Shown: positions 25,178-35,900 of the stretch, in pieces
How the letters are laid out: each line of letters begins with the position of its first letter
Position numbering within the stretch: position 1 is the stretch's first letter
Assembly: GCF_008042275.1 (NCBI RefSeq)
Contig: NZ_RDBK01000025.1
Location: 130,949-194,948, forward strand
Source of the DNA: Streptomyces sp. OR43
GTDB taxonomy: Bacteria; Actinomycetota; Actinomycetes; Streptomycetales; Streptomycetaceae
Direction of reading: 5' to 3'
Length of the DNA stretch: 64,000 nucleotides
Notes under the pieces: model-generated
Seen by the model: only the letters and a program-made list of their open reading frames with translations
Database searches by the model: none
What the model was told of the DNA's origin: nothing
Position numbers and translations under genes: made by a program

Positions 25178-25906
25178 GTGAATCTGCTCCTGCTCTCCAA
25201 CTCCACCCAGCACGGCCGCGGTTACCTGGAACACGCCCTCGACACGGTGACCGCCTTCCTGCCCTCCGGCGCCCGCCTCGCCTTCGTGCCGTACGCGCTC
25301 GCCGACTACACCACATACACCGCACGCGTCCGGGCCGCCCTCGAACCGGCCGGCATCAGCGTCCGCGGCGTCCACGAGAACGCCGACCCGGTCGCCGAAC
25401 TCGCCGCGTCCGACGCCGTGTTCATCGGCGGTGGCAACTCGTTCCGGCTGCTGAGCGCGCTCTACCGGACCGGTCTGCGCGACGCCGTCACCCAGGCGGT
25501 GCGCGAAGGGCTCCCGTACATGGGGGCCAGCGCGGGGACGAACATGGCGGCGCCCACCCTCCGTACGACCAACGACATGCCCATCGTGCAGCCGCCGTCC
25601 TTCGAGACCCTCGGCCTCGTCCCGTTCCAGATCAACCCGCACTACCTGGACCCGGACCCGGCCAGCACCCACAAGGGCGAGACCCGCGAGGAGCGGCTCA
25701 CCGAGTTCCTGGAGGAGAACGACGTCCCCGTGCTCGGTCTGCGCGAGGGCTCATGGCTGCGGGTCGACGGGCGCCAGGCCCGGGTCCAGGGCGCCCGCCC
25801 CGCCCGGCTGTTCACCCGCGGCACGCGGCCGCAGGAACTCCCGGTGGGGGCGGACGTCTCTCATCTGCTCACGACCGCAGCGCGGTTCGACGCTCCGGTG
25901 CGCTGA
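25178..25906 (+). CDS. pepE: dipeptidase PepE (family S51)
   Basis: A 242-aa alpha-aspartyl dipeptidase-like serine peptidase. It begins 'VNLLLLSNSTQHGRGYLEHAL', shows 'AVFIGGGNSFRLLSALY', the nucleophile elbow 'YMGASAGTNMAAPTL' and the His-bearing 'FQINPHYLDPDP'. PepE cleaves Asp-X dipeptides. The GTG at 25178 follows AAGAGGAAC. It shares direction with the IclR gene 127 bp upstream. That spacer holds a 13-bp direct repeat (CCATCTGCCGCC-type) and no gene. Its 3' end overlaps the convergent MFS gene by 38 bp. Confidence 0.88.
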   Translation: MNLLLLSNSTQHGRGYLEHALDTVTAFLPSGARLAFVPYALADYTTYTARVRAALEPAGISVRGVHENADPVAELAASDAVFIGGGNSFRLLSALYRTGLRDAVTQAVREGLPYMGASAGTNMAAPTLRTTNDMPIVQPPSFETLGLVPFQINPHYLDPDPASTHKGETREERLTEFLEENDVPVLGLREGSWLRVDGRQARVQGARPARLFTRGTRPQELPVGADVSHLLTTAARFDAPVR

Positions 25907-27680
25907 GCGTCAGCACCAGATCGGTCGCGCCCTCCGGCCCGTCCGCCGGGTACGAAGCGGGCCGGGCCCGCGGCGCGTATCCGGCGGCCGATCCGGCCAG
26001 GACGAAGCTGCCGCTGCCCGGAGCGGCGAGCGCGTAGCGGCCCTGCGCGTCCGTGGTGGTCAGCCCGGCCTGCCGGCCGTGCCGGTCGATCAGGGTGACG
26101 TTGGCACCGGCCACCGGCGTCCCGTCCGCCTCCAGGACCCGGCCGCGGAAGCCTTCGGAGCCGGTGAAGGGGTGCGGGACGGCGGGCAGCGGCTCACCGG
26201 CCTCGCGGGCGGCGTCGTCGGCCGCGCTGCTCGCCAGCAGCACCGGCGCCGAGGACTTCCGCGGCGACGGCAGGAACGCCGCCAGGACGAGACCGACCAG
26301 CACCGCGCCCGTAGCGATCATGAACGAGGTCCGGAACCCTTCCATGCTGGGCACCGAGACGGATCCCATCCGCACCGAGGTGTTCGCCAGCACCATGCCG
26401 ATCACCGCGCTGGACACCGAGGTGCCGATCGAGCGCATCAGCGTGTTCAGGCCGTTGGCCGCGCCCGTCTCCGAGGCGTCGACCGCCCCGATGATCAGCG
26501 CGGGCAGCGAGGAGTACGCGAGTCCGATACCGGCCCCGAGCAGGACCGCGATCACGATGGTCTGCCAGGCGGCGGACATCAGGCCGAGCCCGGCCCCGTA
26601 GCCGACCGCTATGACCAGCATGCCGAGCATCAGGGTCGTCTTGGGGCCGTACCGGGCGGAGATCCGGGCGTACACCGGGGCGACGAACATCATCGTCAGG
26701 CCGAGCGGGGCCACGCACAGCCCGGCGACCACCATGGACTGGCCGAGCCCGTAACCGGTCGACGTCGGCAGCTGGAGCAGCTGCGGAAGGACCAGCGAGA
26801 CGGCGTAGAAGGCGACCCCGACCATGATCGAGGCGAGGTTGGTGAGCAGCACCTCGCGCCGGGCCGTGGTCCGCAGGTCGACCAGGGGTGCGTCGCTCCG
26901 CAGCTCGAAGAGGCCCCAGAGCACGAGGACCACCAGGGCGGCGGCGATCAGGCCGAGCGTGGTGCCCGAGGTCCAGCCCCAGTCGCTGCCCTTGGTGATC
27001 GGCAGCAGAAGGAGGACCAGGCCGAGCGAGAGCCCGAGCGCGCCCGTGACGTCGAACCGCCCGGGAGCGCGCAGCGAGGTCTCCGGCACCGCGAGCACGG
27101 TCAGGCCCATGGCCAGGACACCGAGACCGGCCGAGCCGAAGAAGAGGGTGTGCCAGTCGGCGTGCTGGGCGACCAGCGCGGCGGCGGGCAGCGCGAGCCC
27201 GCCGCCCACGCCGATCGAGGAACTCATCAGGGCCATCGCCGAGCCGAGCTTCTCGCGCGGCAGCTCGTCCCGCATGATGCCGATGCCGAGCGGGATGGCG
27301 CCCATGGCGAAGCCCTGGAGCGCACGGCCCACGATCATGATCACGAGGTCGTCGGTGAAGGCGCAGATCAGCGAGCCGACCACCATCACGGCGAGGCTGG
27401 CCAGCAGCATCCTCCGCTTGCCGTTGAGGTCCCCGAGCCGCCCCATGATCGGGGTGGCGACGGCTCCGGCGAGCAGGGTGGCGGTCATCACCCAGGTCGC
27501 GTTGGACGGGTCGGTGTGCAGGAGGACGGGCAGGTCCTTGATGACAGGGACGAGCAGGGTCTGCATCACCGCGACGGTGATGCCCGCGAAGGCGAGCACG
27601 GGGACGATCCCGCGGCCCGCCTTCGATGTCCGTGGATCAGGGAGCTCCGCGGCGGGCTGTTCATACGTCGTTCGTGGCAT
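25869..27680 (-). CDS. MFS transporter with C-terminal CarboxypepD_reg-like domain
   Basis: A 603-aa protein. Residues about 20-490 form a drug:H+ antiporter-type MFS core with roughly 14 helices, including 'GRLGDLNGKRRMLLASL' (motif A) and 'GRALQGFAMGAIPLGIGIMR'. After a linker, residues about 510-603 read as a carboxypeptidase-regulatory-like beta-sandwich ('GFRGRVLEADGTPVAGANVTL', 'TTTDAQGRYALAAPG', 'FVLAGSAAGYAPRA'). Such a fusion is unusual for MFS carriers. The ATG at 27680 has GGAGG nine bases upstream, and the frame's first 32 residues were discarded. The substrate is unknown. Confidence 0.85.
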   Translation of the reverse strand: MPRTTYEQPAAELPDPRTSKAGRGIVPVLAFAGITVAVMQTLLVPVIKDLPVLLHTDPSNATWVMTATLLAGAVATPIMGRLGDLNGKRRMLLASLAVMVVGSLICAFTDDLVIMIVGRALQGFAMGAIPLGIGIMRDELPREKLGSAMALMSSSIGVGGGLALPAAALVAQHADWHTLFFGSAGLGVLAMGLTVLAVPETSLRAPGRFDVTGALGLSLGLVLLLLPITKGSDWGWTSGTTLGLIAAALVVLVLWGLFELRSDAPLVDLRTTARREVLLTNLASIMVGVAFYAVSLVLPQLLQLPTSTGYGLGQSMVVAGLCVAPLGLTMMFVAPVYARISARYGPKTTLMLGMLVIAVGYGAGLGLMSAAWQTIVIAVLLGAGIGLAYSSLPALIIGAVDASETGAANGLNTLMRSIGTSVSSAVIGMVLANTSVRMGSVSVPSMEGFRTSFMIATGAVLVGLVLAAFLPSPRKSSAPVLLASSAADDAAREAGEPLPAVPHPFTGSEGFRGRVLEADGTPVAGANVTLIDRHGRQAGLTTTDAQGRYALAAPGSGSFVLAGSAAGYAPRARPASYPADGPEGATDLVLTLSAPERRTALRS

Positions 27681-27885
27681 GCGTGCGGCCTCCGGGCGGC
27701 AGGAGAGGGAGGGGTGTGGGCGGGACGCGGTCCCTGCGGCGGACAGCGCTGACCGCCAAGTGCGTGCACGGTGCAACCTTCCGTATGTCCGAGGTATTCC
27801 GGTGAATTGGGCAAGAACAGGTCAAGGCGGTCTACCCGGATTCCGGTCCGCTCCGAATCCGTGCCCATCTGACCTTCCGTCAGAT

Positions 27886-27899
27886 TGGAACGTGTTCTA
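27886..27899. promoter_or_regulatory. KstR-type operator upstream of the acyl-CoA dehydrogenase operon
   Basis: TGGAACGTGTTCTA matches TNNAACNNGTTNNA exactly and lies 41 bp before the acyl-CoA dehydrogenase start. This is where a repressor would block the promoter. No clear -10/-35 pair was found beside it. Confidence 0.75.
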
Positions 27900-27940
27900 C
27901 TCTTGCGCCGTTCCAGTGGCTGCGACCGGCGAGGATCCGC

Positions 27941-30211
27941 ATGGGCATCGGAATCACCGAAGAACACAGGGAGCTCGCGCAGGCCGTGCGGGGATGGCTG
28001 GCACGCGCCGTACCGCCCGGAGAGATCCGCAAGCTCCTGGACATGGAAGCCTCCGGCGAACGCCCCGCGTACTGGGAGGGTCTCGCCGAGCAAGGGCTGC
28101 TCGGCATCCATCTGCCCGAGGCGTACGGGGGCGGGGGCGGCGATCTCCTCGATCTGGCGGTCGTGCTCGAAGAGGCGGGCCGCGCCGCGCTGCCGGGGCC
28201 GTACCTGGCGAGCGCCCTCGCGTCGGCCGTCCTGCACGAGGCCGTCCCGGACGGGACCGGCCTGCGCGAGGCCGCTGTGCGTGAGGCCGTCGCGCACGGG
28301 TCCGCCGTGGATCAGGCTGTCACGCACGAGGCCGTCCCGGACGCCACGGGCGCCGGTGAGCTGGTGCGCGGCCTGGTGGACGGCACCCGCATCGGGGCCG
28401 TCGCGCTCGGCCCCGGCACGCTCACCGCCGTCGAGCGCGAGGACGGCCACCTCCTGGACGGCGAGCTGCCGCCGGTGCTCTCCGGCGCCGAGGCCGACCT
28501 GCTCCTGCTGCCCGCCGCCTCGGCCACCGGCCCGCGCTGGTTCGCCGTCGACACCGCGACGCCGGGCCTCACCGTGCGCCCGCACCGCAGCGCCGACCCC
28601 ACCCGGCCCACCGCCGCGGTCCGCGCCGACGGGGTCCTGGTCCCCGCCGCACGCGCCCTGCCCATCGGCTCCGGGGTCGTCCGCGACCTCGCCGCCGTCC
28701 TCCTCGCCGCCGAGGCCTGCGGCACAGCCGCGCGCTCCCTGGACACGGCCACCGAACACGCCAAGGTCCGCGAACAGTTCGGCCGCCCCATCGGACAGTT
28801 CCAGGGCGTCAAGCATCTGTGCGCCGACATGCTCGTGCGCCTGGAACAGGCCCGCGCCCTGGCCTGGGACGCGGCCCGGGCGGCCGGTGAGCCCGAGGAG
28901 GTACGGGGCCTGGTGGCCGCGCTCGCCGCCGCGACCGCCCTGGACGCCGCGTACGGCTGCGCCAAGGACGCCATCCAGGTCCTCGGCGGCATCGGCTTCA
29001 CCTGGGAGCACGACGCCCATCTGTATCTGCGCCGCGCCGTCGTGGCGCGGCAGCTGCTCGGCGCCGGGGACGACCACCGCCAGCGAGCCGTCCGCCTGGC
29101 CACCGGCGGTGCGCGCCGCGAACTCACCCTGGAACTCCCGCCCCGGGCCGCCGCGCACCGCTCGGCGGCCCGCGACGCCGTCGCCGCCGCCCGCGGCCTC
29201 GATCCGAAGGCCGCCCGCCGGGCCCTCGCCCCCACCGGCTACGCGGCCCCGCACCTGCCCGAGCCGTACGGGCTGGGCGCCGGCCCCGTACAACAACTGG
29301 CTGTGCAGCAGGAGTTGCGCGACCAGGGCGTCACGCTGAGCGGCCTGGGCATCGCCACCTGGGTGGTGCCCTCGCTCATCGCACACGGGACCGCCGCGCA
29401 GCAGGACCGCTACCTCCTGCCCACGCTGCGCGGCGAACTCCTGTGGTGCCAGCTGTTCTCCGAACCCGGCGCCGGCTCCGACCTCGCCTCGCTGCGCACC
29501 CGCGCCGAACGGACCCCCGAGGGCTGGCGGATCAACGGCCAGAAGGTGTGGACGAGCGCCGCCCAGTGGGCCGACCACGGGATCCTGCTCGCCAGGACCG
29601 ACCCGGACGCGCCCAAGCACCAGGGGCTCGGCTACTTCCTGGTGGACATGAAGAACACCGAAGGCATCGACATCCGCCCGCTGAAGGAGATCACCGGCGA
29701 CTCCCTCTTCAACGAGGTGTACTTCGACGACGTCCTGCTGCCCGAGGACGCCCTCGTCGGCGAGGCGGGCGGCGGCTGGCAGGTCGCCCGCAACACCCTG
29801 GGCAACGAACGCGTCCACATGGCCGACCAGGTCGCCTTCGACACCGGCCTGGAGGCCCTGATCGGCCGCGCCGAAGGACTAGACGGCGCCTGCCGGGCCC
29901 GGATCGGGGCGCTGGCCGCCGAGGCGCACGCCCTGGCCTGCATCACCCTGCGCACCACGCTCCAGCAGGTCTCCGGACTGGAACCGGGCGCGGGAGCCTC
30001 CGTACGCAAGCTCGTCCAGACCGTCCACCAGCAGAAGGTCGCCGAACTCGCCCTCGAACTCCTCGGACCCGACGGGGCGGTGTGCGAAGGAGCGGGGGAG
30101 CGGGCGGTGCACGGTTTCCTGATGTCCCGCTGCCTCACCATCGCGGGCGGCACCACCCAGGTTCAGCTCAATGTCGTCGCCGAGCGCATCCTCGGCCTCC
30201 CGCGGGACTGA
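27941..30211 (+). CDS. didomain acyl-CoA dehydrogenase (FadE34-like)
   Basis: A 756-aa protein made of two tandem acyl-CoA dehydrogenase modules, the architecture of mycobacterial FadE34. The first module (about 1-390) has '[21 protein letters not shown]', '[18 protein letters not shown]' and '[21 protein letters not shown]'. The second (about 405-756) has '[21 protein letters not shown]', '[21 protein letters not shown]' and '[21 protein letters not shown]'. FadE34 acts on steroid side-chain CoA esters. Together with the KstR box and the thiolase next to it, that role is likely here. The first module carries a roughly 30-residue Glu/Ala/Val-rich insertion near residues 97-135 that looks like an internal duplication. 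Confidence 0.85.
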   Translation: MGIGITEEHRELAQAVRGWLARAVPPGEIRKLLDMEASGERPAYWEGLAEQGLLGIHLPEAYGGGGGDLLDLAVVLEEAGRAALPGPYLASALASAVLHEAVPDGTGLREAAVREAVAHGSAVDQAVTHEAVPDATGAGELVRGLVDGTRIGAVALGPGTLTAVEREDGHLLDGELPPVLSGAEADLLLLPAASATGPRWFAVDTATPGLTVRPHRSADPTRPTAAVRADGVLVPAARALPIGSGVVRDLAAVLLAAEACGTAARSLDTATEHAKVREQFGRPIGQFQGVKHLCADMLVRLEQARALAWDAARAAGEPEEVRGLVAALAAATALDAAYGCAKDAIQVLGGIGFTWEHDAHLYLRRAVVARQLLGAGDDHRQRAVRLATGGARRELTLELPPRAAAHRSAARDAVAAARGLDPKAARRALAPTGYAAPHLPEPYGLGAGPVQQLAVQQELRDQGVTLSGLGIATWVVPSLIAHGTAAQQDRYLLPTLRGELLWCQLFSEPGAGSDLASLRTRAERTPEGWRINGQKVWTSAAQWADHGILLARTDPDAPKHQGLGYFLVDMKNTEGIDIRPLKEITGDSLFNEVYFDDVLLPEDALVGEAGGGWQVARNTLGNERVHMADQVAFDTGLEALIGRAEGLDGACRARIGALAAEAHALACITLRTTLQQVSGLEPGAGASVRKLVQTVHQQKVAELALELLGPDGAVCEGAGERAVHGFLMSRCLTIAGGTTQVQLNVVAERILGLPRD

Positions 30212-30222
30212 GAGGAAACGTG

Positions 30223-31419
30223 ATGAAGGCATACATCGTCGGTGTCGGAATGACGAAGTTCGAGAAGCCCGAGACCCGCGACTGGCAGTACTGGGACATG
30301 GTCAAGGAGGCCGGGACCGCGGCGCTGACCGATGCCTCGGTCGCGTACGAGGACATCCAGCAGGCCGCCGTCGGCTACTGCTTCCAGGCCTCCACCGCCG
30401 GGCAGCGCGCCGTCTACGAACTCGGCCTGACCGGCATACCCGTCTACAACGTCAACAACAACTGCGCCACCGGCTCCACCGCCCTGATGATGGCCCGCCA
30501 GTTCGTCGAGGGCGGCGGCAGCGACTGCGTCCTGGCGCTCGGCTTCGAGAAGATGGCGCGCGGATCGCTCGGCGGCGGTGGATCCGACGGTGGCGCGGGC
30601 GACTTCAAGACATCCCCGGTCGCCCGGCACTACGGCATCATGGCCGCCGCCCACGGCTTCGAGATGACCCCGCCCACCGCGCAGATCTTCGGCAACGCCG
30701 CCCGGGAGCACATGGAGCGGTACGGCACCACCGAGGCCCAGCTCGCCGCGGTCGCCGCCAAGAACCACCGCCACTCGGCCGGCAACCCGTACGCCCAGTT
30801 CCAGGACCCTTACACGGTCGACGAGGTGCTGGCCGCCAAACCCATTCACCGCCCCCTCACCCGGCTCCAGTGCTCCCCGACCTCCGACGGGGCGGCGGCG
30901 GCCGTCGTCGTCTCCGAGCGTTTCGTCGAGCGGCACGGCCTCGGCGACCGGGCCGTCGAGATCGCCGCCCAGGCCATGACGACCGACACCGGGGCCTCCT
31001 TCGCCTCCGGGACCTGCATCGACGCGGTCGGACTGCCCATGTCGCGGGAGGCGGCACGGCAGGTGTACGAGAGCGCCGGCATCGGCGCCGACGACCTTGA
31101 CGTCATCGAGCTCCACGACTGCTTCTCCATCAACGAACTGCTCACCTACGAGGCGCTCGGGCTGTGCGGCGAGGGCGAGTCCGGGGCGCTCGTCGAGTCC
31201 GGCGCCACCACCCACGGCGGCCGCTGGGTGGTCAACCCGTCGGGCGGCCTGATCTCCAAGGGCCATCCGCTCGGCGCCACCGGAATCGCCCAGGCCGCCG
31301 AACTCACCTGGCAGCTGCGGGGCGAGGCCGGCCCCCGTCAGGTACCGGACGCCCGGACCGCGCTCGCCCACAACATCGGGCTCGGCGGCGCGGCGGTGGT
31401 GACGCTGCTGCGGCGCTGA
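30223..31419 (+). CDS. SCP-x-type thiolase / lipid-transfer protein
   Basis: A 398-aa thiolase-fold protein of the SCP-x/Ltp type. The nucleophile cysteine is at about residue 81 in '[20 protein letters not shown]', the family motif '[19 protein letters not shown]' is diagnostic, and the His-bearing loop is '[17 protein letters not shown]'. The last loop reads '[11 protein letters not shown]', where classic thiolases have a cysteine. Members remove acetyl- or propionyl-CoA from branched or steroid side chains. Some (Ltp2 type) are aldolases lacking the Cys, but this one keeps it. An ATG at 30223 with a GTG three bases earlier gives a small ambiguity. The gene follows the dehydrogenase by 11 bp. 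Confidence 0.88.
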   Translation: MKAYIVGVGMTKFEKPETRDWQYWDMVKEAGTAALTDASVAYEDIQQAAVGYCFQASTAGQRAVYELGLTGIPVYNVNNNCATGSTALMMARQFVEGGGSDCVLALGFEKMARGSLGGGGSDGGAGDFKTSPVARHYGIMAAAHGFEMTPPTAQIFGNAAREHMERYGTTEAQLAAVAAKNHRHSAGNPYAQFQDPYTVDEVLAAKPIHRPLTRLQCSPTSDGAAAAVVVSERFVERHGLGDRAVEIAAQAMTTDTGASFASGTCIDAVGLPMSREAARQVYESAGIGADDLDVIELHDCFSINELLTYEALGLCGEGESGALVESGATTHGGRWVVNPSGGLISKGHPLGATGIAQAAELTWQLRGEAGPRQVPDARTALAHNIGLGGAAVVTLLRR

Positions 31420-31519
31420 GGCCGACGGTGCGGGACCCGGGTCCTACGCCGATGGTCCGGGGCCGGCACGGTCCGGAAACCGATGTACGGGGCGTGGGGC
31501 GGCTGGGAGTATGACGTTC

Positions 31520-32941
31520 ATGGTTGACGTCTCGACGCCCACACACCGTGGCAGCGCTACCCGGACCCGAACGTGGGCGGTCGTGCTCGCGGCCTGCACG
31601 GGGCAGTTCCTCGTCGTGCTCGACGTGTCCGTCGTCAATGTGGCCCTCCCGTCCATGCGCGCCGATCTGGGGCTGAGTACCGCGGGCCTTCAGTGGGTGC
31701 TCAACGCGTACTCGATCGCCTTCGCCGGTTTCATGCTGCTCGGCGGCCGGGCCGCCGACCTCTACGGCCGCAAGCGGATGTTCCTCGTCGGCCTCGGCCT
31801 GTTCACCGCGGCCTCACTCGCCGGCGGACTCGCCCAGGAGGGCTGGCAGTTGCTCGCCGCCCGGGCCGCCCAGGGGCTCGGCGCGGCCGTGCTGGCCCCC
31901 GCGACCCTCACCCTGCTCACCGCCGCCGTGCCCGAAGGGCCCGCCAGGACCAGGGCGATCGGCACCTGGATGGCCGTCGGCGCAGGCGGGGGCGCGGCCG
32001 GCGGACTGATCGGCGGGGTGCTCACGGACTCCCTGTCGTGGCGGTGGGTCCTGCTCATCAACGTGCCCATCGGGGTGCTCGTCCTGATCGGCGCCGCGCT
32101 GTGGCTCGCCGAGGGCCGGGCCGGCGAGCGCGGCCGGATCGACTTCCTGGGCGCGGTACTCGTCACGGCGGGCCTCGCCTCGGTCGCGTACGGCATCGTG
32201 CAGACCGAGGAGTCGGGCTGGACGGCCGCGGCGACCCTGGTGCCGCTGCTGGGCGGACTCGCGCTGCTCGCGCTGTTCGTCCTGGTGGAGTCCCGGACGG
32301 CGAAGCCGCTGATGCCGCTGCGTGTGCTGGCGGCGCGGGCGGTGGCGTCGGCGAACGTGGCGATGCTCGTGATCGGCTCGGCCACGTTCTCCATGTGGTA
32401 CTTCATGACCGTGTACGCGCAGAACGTGCTGGCGTACTCCGCGCTGGAGGCCGGACTCGCCCTGATGCCCACCTCGGTGGCCATCGTGGTCGGCTCCAAG
32501 TGCGCGCCACGGCTGATGGCGCGCACCGGAGCGAAGAACCTCGCCCTGATCGGCACGGCGATGGCCGCCGCGGGCTTCGGCTGGCAGTCGACGATGACGG
32601 CCGACGGCTCGTACCTCACGGCGGTCTGTCTGCCCGGCGTCCTGATGATGGCCGGCACGGGCCTCGCGGCCACCCCGCTCGCCACCCTGGCCACCTCGGG
32701 CGCGGCTCCCGGCGAAGCGGGCCTGGTCTCCGGCCTCGTCAACACCTCCCGCACGATGGGCGGCGCCCTCGGCCTGGCCGTGCTCTCCACGGTCGCCGCG
32801 GCCCGGACGGACGGCTCCACGGACCCGGTGGAGCTCACGGCCGGTTACGCGCTGGCGTTCCGGACGGCGGGCGGGGTGCTGCTCGGCGGACTGCTGCTGA
32901 TGCTCCTCTGGCTGCCGCGCCACGGGCCGGCGAAGCGCTGA
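31520..32941 (+). CDS. DHA2-family MFS drug efflux transporter
   Basis: A 14-helix drug:H+ antiporter, about 473 aa from the ATG at 31520 (GGGAG ten bases upstream; an ATG at 31511 is closer to it). Family marks are 'FLVVLDVSVVNVALPSMRADL', 'WVLNAYSIAFAGFMLLGGRAA', motif A 'ADLYGRKRMFLVGLGLF' and motif C-like 'WMAVGAGGGAAGGLIGGVLTD'. Such pumps give resistance to dyes, tetracenomycin-type compounds or quaternary ammonium salts. No dedicated regulator is adjacent. It lies 91 bp after the thiolase and may be read through from the KstR-controlled promoter, but it is probably independent. Confidence 0.88.
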   Translation: MVDVSTPTHRGSATRTRTWAVVLAACTGQFLVVLDVSVVNVALPSMRADLGLSTAGLQWVLNAYSIAFAGFMLLGGRAADLYGRKRMFLVGLGLFTAASLAGGLAQEGWQLLAARAAQGLGAAVLAPATLTLLTAAVPEGPARTRAIGTWMAVGAGGGAAGGLIGGVLTDSLSWRWVLLINVPIGVLVLIGAALWLAEGRAGERGRIDFLGAVLVTAGLASVAYGIVQTEESGWTAAATLVPLLGGLALLALFVLVESRTAKPLMPLRVLAARAVASANVAMLVIGSATFSMWYFMTVYAQNVLAYSALEAGLALMPTSVAIVVGSKCAPRLMARTGAKNLALIGTAMAAAGFGWQSTMTADGSYLTAVCLPGVLMMAGTGLAATPLATLATSGAAPGEAGLVSGLVNTSRTMGGALGLAVLSTVAAARTDGSTDPVELTAGYALAFRTAGGVLLGGLLLMLLWLPRHGPAKR

Positions 32942-32957
32942 GGCCCGACGGGGGCGG

Positions 32958-35900
32958 TCAGGACGGCGGTTCCCCCGCGGGAGGCAGCACCAGCTCCGCG
33001 AGGTTCAGGAAGGCCTCCGTGGTGGCCGGCCGCAGACGGCCCAGGTTCCAGGTGGACGACTGGAGCGCGGAGTCGAACGGGACGGGAACCACATGGGCCG
33101 CGTCGATCCGCAGACGGTCGGCCAGGTCGGCGGGAAGCCGCCGCCCTCTGCGGCTGTCGACCTCGGACACCACCACGATCGCCCGGTCCGCCAGGTGGGC
33201 ACGCCCCGTCTCCCTCATGCCCGCGAGCGCCTGCACCGCCGCGTTCAGGGACACCTCGGTGGTGCTGGAACAGACGATCAGGGCGTCGGCGTTGTCGAGG
33301 AGCACGTCCGCCGGCTGGTTCAGGTGCAGCGGGGCCCAGTCGCTCAGCACGAACGAGTAGTACGGCGCCGTCCGGGCCAGCACCTGCACATAGTCCTGCG
33401 CGTGGCGGGGATTCGGGCTGATGTGACCCCGGTGATGAGCGAGCACCTCGAGGCCCGAGGGAAGCCGGGTCGTGCAGGCGCGGACCTCCTCGTACGAGGC
33501 GGAGCGCGGCAGCTCCGCCACGTTGCGCAGGACCGCCCGGCTGCGGTTCACGAGGAACGGGTCGAGGCCCCCCACGGACAGGGCTGCGTCAAGGGCGAGC
33601 ACGGGCTCGCCCCGCACCGCCGCCAGCAGGCTGCCGAGGACCATCGTCGTCGTGGCCCGGCCGCTGTAGTGGTAGGGGCCCACCAGGGCCAGCCGTCGGC
33701 CGTGCGACATCGGGACCCGTAGCCGCTCCAGCCGGCCCTCCGCCGCCCGGCGGGCGGACCCGAACCGGGCGAGGCGCGGCCCCGGCCCGCCGGACGGGGA
33801 CGCCTCGTCGCGCGGGGGCAGGTGGAGCGGAGCGGGCGCCGGACGGCGGGCGGCGGCCGGCGGGGGCAGCGTCCCGGCGTCCTCCCGCTGGGGGCGCGTC
33901 CGGGCGATGTACGTGCCGAGGACCTCCGCGACCTCGCTCGCGCTGGGGCGTCGGGCCGGGGAGGCGTCGAGGCAGCGGAGCACGAGGCGGCGCAGCTGCT
34001 CCCACGTGTCGCCCTGCCACCGGTGCATCCCCTCCGGCATGTTGGGCATCTCCCAGCCGGCCTTGCTGCTGATGAGCTGGAGGAGCCCGCCGAGGGAACG
34101 CACGTTGTCCTCCCGCGTCGGCAGGGGGCCCGGCTCCAGGTACTCCCCGTCCACGGCGCAGTCCGAGAGGTTGGCCAGCATCACCGTGCGGCGCAGCACA
34201 TAGACCCCGTCGGCACCGAAGTCCGCCGGCACCAGCCCGTTGATGTGGCACAGGGCCAGCGCGTTCGCCAGGTGGAAGGAGATGAGGAGCCCGCGCAGCG
34301 TGTCGAACGGGGCCACGGACTCCGCGAGCGCCTGGCTGAAGATCTCGTCGAGCCGCAGGGGCTGGGCGTCCCGGGCGGACGGCTCCGCGATGGTGGTCAT
34401 GGCCAGCCAGGGCGTGGAGCCCAGGGTCCCGGTGGCCAGCAGGGTGGGCGCGTACTGCCCCTGGAGCCGGGCCAGGGCCTCCGCCTCCACCTCGATGAGC
34501 CGGCCGGTCTCCGGCGGCAGATCGGGGCGCGGGACACGCACCGCCGCTTCGTTGTGCTGCGCGTCGAAACCCTGGTACACCACCGTGCGGCGCCCCCGGC
34601 GACGGCCGTGCAGCACGAACGCGCCGATCCGCTCGGGATCCTCGGGCAGCAGCGAACCCCAGCTGTCGGCATCGGGTACCTCCCGCTCGGGAGCCGGCCC
34701 GGGACCGGGCGACCGCTCGCCGAACGACACCCCGAACCGGGTGAGCAGCCGCCGCTCCACACTGGTGAACGGCTGGTGCGAGCCGGGGAGCCGGGCTGAG
34801 CCGTCGGGGTGGGACAGCCAGGCCGGGAAGTCGGGGGAGTGGCCGGCCAGTTCATCGAGGCGGCGGCCGATCCGACGGCTCGTCCGCAGGAGCTCGGCCG
34901 GCGGAATCGCGTCGAGCAGGACGGCCTTGGACTCCTCGGAGAAGTCGAAGACCCGGTGCTTCGCCGGCAGCGGACCCGGCACCGGAGCCGGGTGGGGCCG
35001 CAGGAGACCGCCGAGGAAGACCTCGGCGAGATGAGAGGTGCCGGCCCGCCACGGCACCGCGGTCTGCACCAGCCGCATCACCGGAACCGACAGCGGGGAG
35101 ACCGCCGCGAGATGGGCCGCGAGACGGTACGCCTCCGGAGTGGCCGCGTCCCGGAAGTGCTGGGTACTGCCCGCGTCCCGGGCCGGTGCCACCGCCTCGT
35201 ACGGTCCCGGGCGGACCAGCAGCGGCAGCTCGATGGTCGTGCCGGGCGAGGCGAGCAGCCGGGCCCAGTCACCCAGCGACGCGGGATCCGGCGCCAGGAC
35301 CGGTACCGGTATGCCCGCGAAGCGGGCGATGCCCGGCGGCAGCACCGGATCGACGATCCGCCAGGAGGAGTTGGCACCCCCGATCCGCCGGGTGGTGGCC
35401 TGCCAGAGTTCGGCGGAGATCCCGGACGCCTCCCACATCTGCGAAGGCAGGGTGTGCAGGACCGCGACCGGGCCGCGGGCGGCCCGGTCCGCCAGCAGGT
35501 CGTGCATCGCGCCGGACCGCCACGCCGCGCCCATTCCGTCGCTGACCACCAGCAGCAGCGTCCGCCCCGAGGGGTCGTTGACCGTGCTGAGCGGCAGTCC
35601 GGGGCCGTCGGACCGGAACGGCCGCGCGTGCAGGCCCGGCCGTGCGCCCGTGGTGTCCAGCCCCAGGACGCGGGTGGTGGAAAAGGCGCCCAGGCGCTCC
35701 AGCAGGGTGCGCAGTTCGGCCCCGAGCCGGTGCCACAGCAGCATGGACATGCCGTCGTCGACGAGCAGGACCAGATTCAGCCAGCGCTCCCGCACGGGGC
35801 GCTGCACCACGTCGACCAGTCCGGTCTGCGCGAACTCGGCGGCTGTGAGCTCCTCGTCGATCTCCGTGCGATGACGGCTGTCCCGGCGGCGACGCAACGG

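Noticed and set aside
33093-34799. Long forward frames inside the SAV_2336-like gene
   Set aside because: They are antisense shadows. The reverse frame has coherent domains from end to end.
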